A stretch of 64,000 nt of DNA from Sedimentitalea sp041224545 (lineage in GTDB: Bacteria > Pseudomonadota > Alphaproteobacteria > Rhodobacterales > Rhodobacteraceae): NCBI RefSeq assembly GCF_041224545.1, contig NZ_JBGFGP010000163.1:148902-212901 (forward strand), written 5' to 3'. The stretch's first letter is position 1. Each line of letters begins with the position of its first letter. Position numbers and translations under genes: made by a program. The notes under the pieces are model-generated. The model was not told the origin of the DNA, did no database searches, and was given only the letters and a program-made list of their open reading frames with translations. Below, piece by piece: positions 1-9,373 of this stretch.

Positions 1-838
1 CCGCCTCGATCTTGGAATAGTCCAGAACGTCGTTGATAATCACCAGCAGCGCCTCGCCGGAGCTCTTGATGGTATTCACGTATAGCCGCTGCTCTTCGTC
101 CAGCGGCGTATCGGTCAGCAGGTCAGCCATCCCCACCACGCCATTCATCGGCGTCCGGATCTCGTGGCTCATGTTCGCAAGGAATGCCGACTTGGCGCGG
201 TTGGCCGCCTCGGCCCGGCGCCGTTCCGTCTTGAGCTGCGCTTCGTACTTGACCGTCGAGGTGATGTTCAGCGCCAGGCTGACCATGTCGCCACCGTGTC
301 CGCGCTGGTCGATCAGCTTGATGTACTGATTGTTCCACATCCGCATGATGATCGGCTCGGGATTGGGCTGAAGCCAGCGCTCGGCCATCATCGCGCGCCA
401 CTCGTCCGGGCTGCGATCCTCGGTATTGACGAGCCCCTCATCGGTCAGGAGTTGCAAGATGCGCATGTAATTGATGCCCGGTCCCACCTCTTCAAGACCG
501 TCAAACGCATTGATATAGGCAGAGTTGGCTCCGATCAGCTTGTCATCCGCGTCAAAAAACGCAAACCCGTCCTGAATGGTCTGGATAGAATGCCACAGCC
601 GCCGCTCGGCGATTTCCATCTTTTCATGGGCGACGGTAAGGTCGGATTTCACCTTTTCGTTTTCGTCGCGAACCGTAGCGACCTCGGCCTGGGTCTCGCC
701 GATCTGACGGGTCAGCGCCAGGGCATGCCGGCCCAGCTTGCGATTGGCGGCGGTCAATTCCGCCTGTTTGAGTTCAAGCAAGCGCTCGGCGGCAAGACGC
801 GACCGCCTTTCATCGGCAAGTTTGTTGGCGAGACTCAT
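1..838 (-). CDS. PAS-domain sensor histidine kinase, 5' part (runs off left edge)
   Basis: The reading frame opens at ATG 838-836 and stays open to base 1, so only about the first 279 residues are in the window. The N-terminus is a charged helix (residues about 1-60) rich in Glu, Arg and Lys, likely a coiled coil. A PAS-like stretch follows (about 65-165, with DGFAFFDADDKLIGAN). Then comes a HisKA dimerisation segment with the H-box NMSHEIRTPMNGVVG, whose phospho-accepting His is near residue 226. The fragment ends at DYSKIEA, the usual second helix of HisKA, so the ATPase domain and any receiver domain lie outside. No membrane segment is seen, so the sensor is probably cytoplasmic. It is divergent from the macroglobulin gene. 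Its signal and partner regulator cannot be read from the sequence. Confidence 0.88.
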   Translation of the reverse strand, partial: MSLANKLADERRSRLAAERLLELKQAELTAANRKLGRHALALTRQIGETQAEVATVRDENEKVKSDLTVAHEKMEIAERRLWHSIQTIQDGFAFFDADDKLIGANSAYINAFDGLEEVGPGINYMRILQLLTDEGLVNTEDRSPDEWRAMMAERWLQPNPEPIIMRMWNNQYIKLIDQRGHGGDMVSLALNITSTVKYEAQLKTERRRAEAANRAKSAFLANMSHEIRTPMNGVVGMADLLTDTPLDEEQRLYVNTIKSSGEALLVIINDVLDYSKIEA

Positions 839-991
839 GCTTGCAAGGCTCCGCAAAGGCCCTGAACGGGCAGTTTTGGTCAACATCAGCCAACGCGGTA
901 AACAAGTGTTTAAGGCGCGCAATTTCCGGCGGGAATCGTTGCCAGTGCCGGTCCGGGCATGGCACGTTGGCCGAAACATCGGGAGACGGAC

Positions 992-3900
992 ATGCAGCAC
1001 CTTTGGCGTTGGTTGAATATCGTGCTTTTGCTCTGGCTGGGCGTGGCGACGGCGGTGACCGCACAGCAGACCATCCCCGAATTCCGCTATGTCGCAACGC
1101 CGGACATGGATTTCTACGGCGACGATCTTGACCCGCTTTTTGACACCGATCTGACAAGTTGCGTGCGCGCCTGCACGGCCCGGCCCGATTGTGCGGCCTT
1201 CACGTATAACAGCCGATCGAACGCCTGCTTTCCCAAGCGCCGGGTCAGCGAAAAACGCTCCTACCAGGGTGCGGTCTCGGCGCTACGGATTGATGCGGAT
1301 CCTGCACGGATCGCGCGCGCAGAACAACACCGCGCGGCTGCGAGCTTCATTGCCGAAGACGACTGGGAACAGGCGGTGAAGCAGGCGCGCACCCTCGGGC
1401 TGAACCATCCGGCGGGGGGACAGGATGCCGCGGCGCTGCTTGACGCGGCCCGGCAACAGAGCGCCGCCGGCAACCTCACGCAAGCCGCAAACCTGACCGC
1501 GATGGCGACGTCGCTCACCGATGAGGCGGCGGCATGGACCGGCTATGCCCGCCGCTTGCTGGCGATCAACACTGACAAGGAGCGCGATGCCCGCGCCCTT
1601 GCAAATCGCGCGCTCAGCGCGGCGCTGAACGGGTATCTTCGGGCCGCCGACAGCGCCGGACAGGTGACGGCCATGCTGGCCCTGTCCGAAGCCTTCGAAC
1701 GTGTCGGGCGCGGGCGCGAGATGATACCGGCGCTCAGACTAGCCCAAAGCCTGCAACCTGACGACACGGTTGCGCGCGCACTGGAGCGGGCGATTGGCAA
1801 GCACGGGTTTCGTGTCACCGACAGCACGGTCGAAAGCGATTCCGCCAGCCCGCGAATCTGTGCGCAATTCTCCGAACCGTTGTCGCCCGTCGGGGTCGAT
1901 TACGACAGCTACATTCGCCGGTCCCAAAGCGGGCTGGTGGTTCAGGCCGACGGCACGCAGCTTTGTGTCGATGGGGTAGAGCATGGCGCGCGCTACCGGC
2001 TGACACTGCGCGCGGGACTGCCCGCCGCAAGCGGTGAAACGCTGCTCAAGGATGTCGAACTGACCCAATACGTGCGCGACCGTGCGCCATCGGTGCGTTT
2101 TCCGGGACGCACCTATGTCCTGCCCAGGAGCGCCGACGCCGCGCTACCGGTCGAAACCGTGAATGTCACGACGCTCGATCTGCGCCTGCGGCGGATCAGC
2201 GACCGGAACCTCTTGCGCGCGGTTCAGGATGGCTATTTCGCGCGCCCGTTGTCGCAATGGCAGGATCAGTCCTTTGCCACCGATATCGCCGAAGAGGTCT
2301 GGACCGGAACCGCCGAGGTGGGCAATACGCTCAACCGCGACATGACCACGCGGCTTCCGATCGACACCGCGATTGCGGGTCAGCCGGCGGGAATCTTTGC
2401 CCTGACCGCGCGTATTCCCGGAGCCGATCCCTATGACGACCCGGGGGCGACGCAATGGTTCGTGCTCTCCGATCTGGGCATCAGCAGCCTGTCGGGTACG
2501 GATGGGCTGCATGTGACCCTGCGAGGGTTGTCAGATGCCGCTGCACGCGCCGGTGTCGAGGTCATGTTGATCTCGCGCGCCAACGCGGTGCTCGGACGCG
2601 CCACAACGGATGCCAGCGGCCATGCCCTGTTCGAGGCAGGACTCACACGAGGGGTGGGCGGGGCCGCTCCTGCCCTGATCCTTGCCCGCGATGCGCAAGG
2701 GGATGTCGGTTTTCTGTCCCTGACCGATCCGGCCTTCGACCTGTCGGACCGTGGCGTCGAGGGCCGCGCCCCCGCCGGTCCGGTCGACGTCTTTCTGAGC
2801 ACCGATCGCGGCGCCTATCGCGCGGGCGAAACCATCCATGTTACCGCCCTCGCCCGTGATGACGAGGCCACCGCCATAGATGATCTGCCCCTCACGCTGA
2901 TCCTGTCGAGGCCCGACGGAGTCGAATATGCGCGCCGCGTGTCGAACGGCGGCGTCGCGGGTGGTCACGTGTTTTCCCTGCCGGTTGCCCCCGACGCACC
3001 GCGCGGCACATGGCGGGTCGAGGTCAAGGGGGACCCGGATGCGCCCGCGCTGGCCAGCCAGCCGGTTCTGGTCGAGGACTTTCTGCCGGAGCGGATCGAT
3101 TTCGATCTCGCCCTCTCGCCCTCTCCCCAGCGCAGCGGCGACACGCCCCGCCTGCAGATCGATGCGCGGTATCTCTTTGGCGCGCCGGGGTCCGATCTGA
3201 CCATCGAGGGGCAGGCCACGTTACGCCCGGTTGCGTATATCGACGCATGGCCGGGCTATCGTTTCGGTCGCCATGATGCACAGGGCGATCCTGCCAGCAG
3301 CTTCTTTGGCGACCAGCGGACCAATGCGCAGGGCGCGGCAACCCTCGCGCTCGAGCTTCCGCAGATCGCGACTCCCGACATGCCCATGCAGCTTGTGGTG
3401 ACGGCGCGGCTTGCGGATGGGGCTGCGCGCCCGGTCGAACGTCAGATCACCATGCCGGTACGTCCCGCGAGCGCGATCATCGGTATCAAGCCCCTGTTTG
3501 ACGAGGCGGTTGCCGAGGGCAGCGAGGCCGCGTTCGAACTGATCGGCCTGTCATCCGACCTGACGCCTGCCACGATGGATGTGCGCTGGACCCTGAACCG
3601 CATCGAAACCCGCTATCAGTGGTATCAGCTCTATGGCAACTGGAACTGGGAGCCGACGACCCGCCGCACCCGCATCGCCACCGGAGAGACCACATTGAAC
3701 GGCCCCGTCACCCTATCGCAGCCGGTGGATTGGGGCGAATACGAGCTGGTGGTCGAACGCACCGATGGCGCCTATGCAGCCGCGTCGGTGAATTTCTCCG
3801 CCGGCTGGTACGTGTCCGCGGATGCGACTTCGACTCCGGATCGGCTCGACCTCTCGCTGGATCGGGAAAGCTATCGTCCCGGCGATACGGCCAAGTTGCG

Positions 3901-6430
3901 CATCGTTCCGCAGGCGGCGGGCACAGCGCTGATAACGGTCATGTCCAGCCGCGTGATCCACCGCGAGGTGGTCGAGGTCGAGGCCGGCGCAACGGTCATA
4001 CCCCTGTCCGTCACGCCGGACTGGGGCACCGGCGCCTATGTCAGCGCCACGGTCCTGCGCCCGATGGATGTGCCCGGCGGGCGCAACCCGTCACGGGCCA
4101 TCGGGCTGGCACATGCGGCCATCGACCCGGCGGACAAGGTGCTGAACGTGACCATCGATACCCCCGACACGCTGGAACCACGCCGGACCCACCGTACCCG
4201 GATCAGCGTCGACGGGGCTAACCCGGGGGACGAGGTCTGGTTGACGCTGGCGGCGGTCGATCTCGGCATTCTCAATCTGACCGGTTTTCAGAGCCCTGAT
4301 CCCACGGGTCACTATTTCGGCCAGCGCCAGCTTGGCATGGAATTGCGCGACATCTATGGCCGGTTGATCGACGGCATGAACGGCGCACTCGGCACCGTGC
4401 GATCCGGCGGTGACAGCGGCGCGGGGCTGCGCATGCAGTCGCCACCGCCGACGCAGGAATTGATGTCCGCCTTTTCCGGACCTGTCCGCGTCGACGGGTC
4501 CGGAGAAGCCTATGTCAATCTTGATCTTCCTGCCTTCAACGGCACTGTGCGGCTGATGGTGATCGCATGGTCCCGCAACGCGGTCGGACAGGCCGAAAGC
4601 GATATCGTGGTGCGCGACCCCGTGGTCGTCGCCGCGACGCTGCCCAACTTTCTCGCACCCGGTGACACCAGCCGCCTTCGCCTCGATGTCGTACATGCGG
4701 ACGGCCCGGCCGGAGACATGCAGCTTGCCGTGACCTCCGGCGACAGCGCGCTGGAAATCGGCAAGAGCCCGGACGCGTTCCTGCTGGCGCGCGACGGCAA
4801 GGCGGTGTTCGATATTCCGCTCACCGTGCGCGCCGTCGGCGATGCCGTGATCGATGTCACCCTGACATTGCCCGACGGGCGTGACTTGCGCCAGACCCTG
4901 ACCCTGCCGATCCGCGCCAACGATCCCGTCATCGCGCAGACCCGGCGGTTTTCGCTCGCCTCCGGGCAGAGCTTTGAGTTCAGCGACGACCTCTTTGCCG
5001 ACCTGCGGAAGGGCACTGGCAAAGCGATCCTGTCGGCCGGGCCGCTCGCGCGATTTGATGCGCCGGGCCTGCTCGCGACGCTCGACAGGTATCCCTATGG
5101 CTGCACCGAACAGGTGACCTCGCAGGCGCTGCCGCTGCTTTACCTGTCCTCGGTCGCGCAGGCCACCGGGCTTGGCGACGGCCGCGACATCGACGCGCGG
5201 ATCTCCACCGCCATCTCCCGGGTGCTCGCCCGCCAGAGCAGCAATGGCGCCTTTGGACTATGGAGCGCCGGGTCAGGAGATTTCTGGCTGGACGCCTACG
5301 TGTCGGACTTCCTGGGGCGCGCCCGGGCACAGGGCCATCCGGTGCCCGACCGGGCATTCCGGCTTGCAATGGATAATCTGCGCAACCGGATCAACTATGC
5401 ACCGGAATTCGACAATGGCGGCGAAGACATCGCCTATGCGCTGATGGTTCTGGCCCGCGAGGGCCTCGCCGAGATGGGAGACCTGCGCTACTACGCCGAC
5501 GTCAAGGCCAACGCCTTTGCGACGCCGCTGGCGGCGGCGCAGCTTGGCGCGGCGCTGGCCTATTACGGTGACCAGACGCGCGCCGATGCGATGTTTGCCC
5601 GCGCTGCCCGCAAGCTGGAAACCGCCCGGACCGACCCGCTGCTGTGGCGCGCCGATTACGGGACAGACCTGCGGGACGCCGCCGGCGTGCTCGCCCTCGC
5701 GACAGAGGCCGGAAGCCAGGCGGTCGATCTCGCGGACCTGACGCAGCGCGTGACCGCCCCTGATGCGCGCCTGTCAACGCAAGAAGCCGCATGGTCGCTG
5801 CTGGCGGCACAGGCGCTGATCACGGCGCCCGAGCAATCGGGATTGCGTGTTGACGGCGCGCCGGTCGCGGGGCCGTTCGTGCAGGTGCTGGATGGTGAAA
5901 CGGCGCAGCCCGGCATGACGATCACCGCAGCGAGCGGGCGCGACACCGACATCACGCTGACCACGATGGGCATTCCCGAAACCCCGCCCGCGGCGGGCGG
6001 CACCGGTTATGCAATCTCGCGGAGCCATTACAGCATGGACGGCGCGCCGCTCGACCCCGGCAGGCTCGTGGTTGGCACACGTTTCGTCACCGTGCTGCGC
6101 ATCGATCCCTTCGAGGAGTCGGCCGCGCGGCTGATGATCGACGATCCGCTCCCTGCCGGTGTCGAGATCGACAACCCGAACCTGTTGCGCGCCGGCGATG
6201 TGGCGGCGCTGGATTGGCTGTCGCTGTCAGATGCCACCCATACCGAGTTTCGCAGCGACCGGTTCCTCGCCGCCGTCGACATGCACAAGGCCGGCCCCGT
6301 GACCCTGGCCTATGTGGCGCGGGCCGTCACGCCGGGCAGGTTTCATCATCCGGCGGCCTCGGTCGAAGACATGTACCGCCCCCGGTTCCGCGCGCGCACA
6401 GAGACCGGCCGCGTGACCGTTGCAAAATGA
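992..6430 (+). CDS. Bacterial alpha-2-macroglobulin family protein with N-terminal PAN/apple-like domain
   Basis: This 1812-residue protein starts with a signal peptide (MQHLWRWLNIVLLLWLGVATA). ATG 992 is preferred over ATG 959 because GGGAGACGG lies just upstream and the signal peptide begins there. Residues about 28-100 contain a Cys-rich PAN/apple-like segment (CVRACTARPDCAAFTYNS). The middle consists of macroglobulin-type beta domains. The thioester-type motif YGCTEQ lies near residue 1369, followed by the alpha-helical thioester domain and a C-terminal receptor-like domain. Known bacterial homologues are periplasmic protease traps that work beside penicillin-binding protein 1C, the next gene here. 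The Cys and Gln of the CxEQ motif are kept, so the thioester could form. The stop overlaps the pbpC start in an ATGA. Lipoprotein anchoring is not evident. Confidence 0.93.
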   Translation: MQHLWRWLNIVLLLWLGVATAVTAQQTIPEFRYVATPDMDFYGDDLDPLFDTDLTSCVRACTARPDCAAFTYNSRSNACFPKRRVSEKRSYQGAVSALRIDADPARIARAEQHRAAASFIAEDDWEQAVKQARTLGLNHPAGGQDAAALLDAARQQSAAGNLTQAANLTAMATSLTDEAAAWTGYARRLLAINTDKERDARALANRALSAALNGYLRAADSAGQVTAMLALSEAFERVGRGREMIPALRLAQSLQPDDTVARALERAIGKHGFRVTDSTVESDSASPRICAQFSEPLSPVGVDYDSYIRRSQSGLVVQADGTQLCVDGVEHGARYRLTLRAGLPAASGETLLKDVELTQYVRDRAPSVRFPGRTYVLPRSADAALPVETVNVTTLDLRLRRISDRNLLRAVQDGYFARPLSQWQDQSFATDIAEEVWTGTAEVGNTLNRDMTTRLPIDTAIAGQPAGIFALTARIPGADPYDDPGATQWFVLSDLGISSLSGTDGLHVTLRGLSDAAARAGVEVMLISRANAVLGRATTDASGHALFEAGLTRGVGGAAPALILARDAQGDVGFLSLTDPAFDLSDRGVEGRAPAGPVDVFLSTDRGAYRAGETIHVTALARDDEATAIDDLPLTLILSRPDGVEYARRVSNGGVAGGHVFSLPVAPDAPRGTWRVEVKGDPDAPALASQPVLVEDFLPERIDFDLALSPSPQRSGDTPRLQIDARYLFGAPGSDLTIEGQATLRPVAYIDAWPGYRFGRHDAQGDPASSFFGDQRTNAQGAATLALELPQIATPDMPMQLVVTARLADGAARPVERQITMPVRPASAIIGIKPLFDEAVAEGSEAAFELIGLSSDLTPATMDVRWTLNRIETRYQWYQLYGNWNWEPTTRRTRIATGETTLNGPVTLSQPVDWGEYELVVERTDGAYAAASVNFSAGWYVSADATSTPDRLDLSLDRESYRPGDTAKLRIVPQAAGTALITVMSSRVIHREVVEVEAGATVIPLSVTPDWGTGAYVSATVLRPMDVPGGRNPSRAIGLAHAAIDPADKVLNVTIDTPDTLEPRRTHRTRISVDGANPGDEVWLTLAAVDLGILNLTGFQSPDPTGHYFGQRQLGMELRDIYGRLIDGMNGALGTVRSGGDSGAGLRMQSPPPTQELMSAFSGPVRVDGSGEAYVNLDLPAFNGTVRLMVIAWSRNAVGQAESDIVVRDPVVVAATLPNFLAPGDTSRLRLDVVHADGPAGDMQLAVTSGDSALEIGKSPDAFLLARDGKAVFDIPLTVRAVGDAVIDVTLTLPDGRDLRQTLTLPIRANDPVIAQTRRFSLASGQSFEFSDDLFADLRKGTGKAILSAGPLARFDAPGLLATLDRYPYGCTEQVTSQALPLLYLSSVAQATGLGDGRDIDARISTAISRVLARQSSNGAFGLWSAGSGDFWLDAYVSDFLGRARAQGHPVPDRAFRLAMDNLRNRINYAPEFDNGGEDIAYALMVLAREGLAEMGDLRYYADVKANAFATPLAAAQLGAALAYYGDQTRADAMFARAARKLETARTDPLLWRADYGTDLRDAAGVLALATEAGSQAVDLADLTQRVTAPDARLSTQEAAWSLLAAQALITAPEQSGLRVDGAPVAGPFVQVLDGETAQPGMTITAASGRDTDITLTTMGIPETPPAAGGTGYAISRSHYSMDGAPLDPGRLVVGTRFVTVLRIDPFEESAARLMIDDPLPAGVEIDNPNLLRAGDVAALDWLSLSDATHTEFRSDRFLAAVDMHKAGPVTLAYVARAVTPGRFHHPAASVEDMYRPRFRARTETGRVTVAK

Positions 6431-8469
6431 AGCATCGGGCGCTCTTCAGCCTGGTCGCGCTGCTGTTCGCCGTCGCGGCCTTGCGGGATGGGATCGAAAA
6501 CTGGATTGACGCCACCGAGCTGCCCCAGACATTGGCGGAAACCTCGGTTGAAATCCGCGATCGCAACGATGAGCTGTTGCGGGCCTACACGGTCAGCGGC
6601 GGCATCTGGCGGCTGGCGCCCGTCCTGACAGCGGTGGATGACGGTTATCTGGACATGCTCGTGCGCTATGAAGACAAGCGTTTCTGGCAACATGGCGGGG
6701 TCGATCCGCTGGCAATGCTGCGCGCGACCGCTCAGGCGCTCTGGCATCGGCGCGCGGTGTCGGGCGGCTCGACCCTGACGATGCAGGTCGCGCGCCTGAT
6801 CGAGGATGGCAGTACCGGCCGCTGGGCGGGCAAACTGCGCCAGATCCGGCTGGCGCTGGCGCTGGAGCGGCGTCTGAGCAAGGATCAGATCCTGTCTCTC
6901 TACCTGACCCATGCGCCCTATGGCGGCAATCTCGAAGGCATCCGCGCCGCGACGCTCGCATGGTTCGGCAAGGAACCGCGCCGGCTGACACCGGCGGAAT
7001 CGGCATTGTTGGTCGCCCTGCCACAATCGCCCGAGGCCCGACGACCCGACCGGCATGCCGATCGGGCAAAGGCCGCGCGAGACCGCGTTCTGACCCGCAT
7101 GGCGGATGCCGGGATCATTGCGAGCGACGACGCACTATCGGCACAGCATGCGCGCATCCCGGATCGCATTCGACCGTTCCCCATGCGCGCCGCGCATCTT
7201 GCCGACAGGGTTCGCGCCAGCGCGCCGGAACGGCAACGCCACGCGACGACGATCGACGCCCGGCTGCAATCCGCGCTGGAAACGCTCCTCGCCGATGCCG
7301 CCAGACGGTCGGGGCCACGGATTTCCGCGGCCCTGATCGCGGCAAATCACCAAACAGGCGAAATCCTCGCCTCGGTCGGATCGCCCCAATATGGCACCGA
7401 CAGCAGACGGCAGGGTTTTGTCGACATGACACGGGCGATCCGCTCGCCGGGGTCCACACTCAAACCGCTAATCTACGGGTTGGCCTTCGATCAGGGGCTG
7501 GTGCATCCGGAAACCCTGATCCATGACGGGCCGGTGCAGTTCGGACGCTATGCGCCCCGCAATTTCGACGGGCAGTTCCGTGGCGATATCCGGGTGCGCG
7601 AGGCACTGCAACTTTCCCTGAACATCCCGGTTGTCAAGCTGACCAACGAACTTGGCCCCGCGCGGGTGATGGCGGCCCTGTCGCGTGCGGGCGCAGGGGC
7701 GCGATTGCCGGGCGGCGCGCCGGGGCTGGCGATTGCACTTGGCGGTGTGGGCGTCAGTTTGCAGGATCTCGTGCAACTCTACGCGACACTTGCGCAGGGC
7801 GGCGCGGGACAGAGGTTGCGCAGTGCCCTGAATGAGCCCGCGTCACAAACCGCCCGGACGATTTCCGAGGTGGCCGCATGGCAGGTGGGACATATCCTTG
7901 CCGGTGTCGCGCCGCCCCCCGGCGATCCGCAAGGCGTTCTGGCTTACAAGACCGGCACCTCCTATGGCCATCGCGATGCCTGGGCCATCGGGTATGACGG
8001 CGAACACGTGGTCGGCGTGTGGATGGGCCGGGCGGATGGAACCCCGGTGCCCGGCGCATTCGGTGGCGACCTGGCCGCCCCCCTGTTGTTTCAGGCCTTT
8101 GCCCGACTGAAACCCGGCTTCGCCCCCCTGCCTGCGCCACCTCCGTCAACGCTGATCACGGGGGCCGCCGGACTGCCGCAGCCGCTCCAGCGGTTTCGTC
8201 CGCGCGGCAGCCGGCTTGTCACGGCGCCGAATGCGCCAAAGCTGCTGTTTCCTCCGGATGGCGCGATACTGGACAGCATCGGTGAGACCGTGACGCTCAA
8301 GGTGCAGGGTGGGTCCGCGCCCTATCTGGTGCTGGCCAACGGGCGGCCGATCGCCCGAGGACAGCGCCGCAACGAATTCGAAATTCCCACCCCCGGAACC
8401 GGCTACTCCACGCTGGTTGTTGTCGACGGGGCGGGGCAATCCGACCGGGTCACGGTCAGGTTGGACTAA
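6427..8469 (+). CDS. pbpC: Penicillin-binding protein 1C (bifunctional transglycosylase/transpeptidase)
   Basis: A 680-residue protein starting at ATG 6427, which overlaps the macroglobulin stop codon by 4 nt, so translation is probably coupled. An N-terminal membrane anchor (residues about 5-22) precedes a family 51 glycosyltransferase domain with YEDKRFWQHGGVDPLAM and GGSTLTMQVARL. The transpeptidase domain has SPGSTLKP (active Ser near residue 342), SLN (NIPVVKL context) and KTGTSYGH (near residue 507). The C-terminal 80 or so residues (LLFPPDGAILDS onward) match the PBP1C-type C-terminal domain. Family members build peptidoglycan at the outer face of the inner membrane. All catalytic motifs are intact. 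The partnership with the macroglobulin gene is the arrangement known from other proteobacteria. Confidence 0.95.
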   Translation: MKHRALFSLVALLFAVAALRDGIENWIDATELPQTLAETSVEIRDRNDELLRAYTVSGGIWRLAPVLTAVDDGYLDMLVRYEDKRFWQHGGVDPLAMLRATAQALWHRRAVSGGSTLTMQVARLIEDGSTGRWAGKLRQIRLALALERRLSKDQILSLYLTHAPYGGNLEGIRAATLAWFGKEPRRLTPAESALLVALPQSPEARRPDRHADRAKAARDRVLTRMADAGIIASDDALSAQHARIPDRIRPFPMRAAHLADRVRASAPERQRHATTIDARLQSALETLLADAARRSGPRISAALIAANHQTGEILASVGSPQYGTDSRRQGFVDMTRAIRSPGSTLKPLIYGLAFDQGLVHPETLIHDGPVQFGRYAPRNFDGQFRGDIRVREALQLSLNIPVVKLTNELGPARVMAALSRAGAGARLPGGAPGLAIALGGVGVSLQDLVQLYATLAQGGAGQRLRSALNEPASQTARTISEVAAWQVGHILAGVAPPPGDPQGVLAYKTGTSYGHRDAWAIGYDGEHVVGVWMGRADGTPVPGAFGGDLAAPLLFQAFARLKPGFAPLPAPPPSTLITGAAGLPQPLQRFRPRGSRLVTAPNAPKLLFPPDGAILDSIGETVTLKVQGGSAPYLVLANGRPIARGQRRNEFEIPTPGTGYSTLVVVDGAGQSDRVTVRLD

Positions 8470-8498
8470 GACGTTCAAGAAACCGGGAGGGAACATCC

Positions 8499-9344
8499 AT
8501 GACACTCAAACGAACCCTGGCGCTTTGCCTGATCTGTCTTGGCAGCACGGCGGCGGCCGATTGCGCAACCGATGCCGAGATTGACGCCTATGTGGCGGAC
8601 TACACCGAGAACACCCCGGCCAAGGCTTTGGTGGCGGATGGCAGCATGGAAGATGCCTTGTGTACCCAGGCCAAACTGATCACCGCGCTGACGCCAAGGA
8701 TGGGGCCGGTCGTCGGCTACAAGGCGGGCTTGACCAGCAAGCCCGCGCAAGACCGCTTTGGCGTGAACGAACCGGTTCGGGGCGTGCTGTTTCGCGACAT
8801 GCTGCTGCAAGATGGCGCCGAGGTGCCTGCAAACTGGGGCGCACGTCCTCTTTTTGAAGCCGATCTGCTGCTTGTGGTCGGCAGCGCCGCGATCAACGAG
8901 GCCAAAACCTCCGAGGACGCAATGGCGCATATCTCGGCCATTCGCCCGTTCATCGAACTCCCCGACCTGGCCCTGGCCGAGGGCGAACCAATCAGCGGCG
9001 TCACCCTCACGGCCATCGCGGTGGCTCCGAAGCTGGGTGTGATGGGCGCGGAAATTCCGGTTTCCGATCCGGCGGCCATGCATGCCGCGCTTGGATCGAT
9101 GACCGTAACCCTGTCGGCTACCGATGGGGAGGTGCTCGCCCAGGTGCCCGGAACGGCGGTACTCGGGCATCCGGTCAATGCCGTGATCTGGCTCATGTCC
9201 AAGGGTATCACGCTGCAACCCGGTGATCTGGTCTCGGTCGGGTCGTTCGGGCCGCTTGTGCCGCCGGCCAAGGGCAAGGGCGGCGCGAGCGCACAATATA
9301 CCGGCCTCCCCGGCGATCCGACAGTGAGCGTCACATTCAAATAG
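8499..9344 (+). CDS. Exported 2-keto-4-pentenoate hydratase-like (FAH superfamily) protein
   Basis: 281 residues with GGGAGGG a few bases before ATG 8499. The first 20 residues (MTLKRTLALCLICLGSTAAA) form a clear signal peptide. The remainder resembles 2-keto-4-pentenoate hydratase/MhpD-type proteins of the fumarylacetoacetate hydrolase fold: VVGYKAGLTSK, FGVNEPVRGVLF, LFEADLLLVV, HPVNAVIWLM and LQPGDLVSVGSFG. Typical members are cytoplasmic enzymes of aromatic meta-cleavage pathways, so export is odd. Two Cys residues (CATDAE and ALCTQ) lie in the mature N-terminal part and could form a disulfide. The gene follows pbpC by 29 bases and may share its transcript. The substrate is unknown and a non-enzymatic periplasmic role is possible. 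Confidence 0.82.
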   Translation: MTLKRTLALCLICLGSTAAADCATDAEIDAYVADYTENTPAKALVADGSMEDALCTQAKLITALTPRMGPVVGYKAGLTSKPAQDRFGVNEPVRGVLFRDMLLQDGAEVPANWGARPLFEADLLLVVGSAAINEAKTSEDAMAHISAIRPFIELPDLALAEGEPISGVTLTAIAVAPKLGVMGAEIPVSDPAAMHAALGSMTVTLSATDGEVLAQVPGTAVLGHPVNAVIWLMSKGITLQPGDLVSVGSFGPLVPPAKGKGGASAQYTGLPGDPTVSVTFK

Positions 9345-9373
9345 ACATCGGACAAATAGCCACCGGGGCGGCC

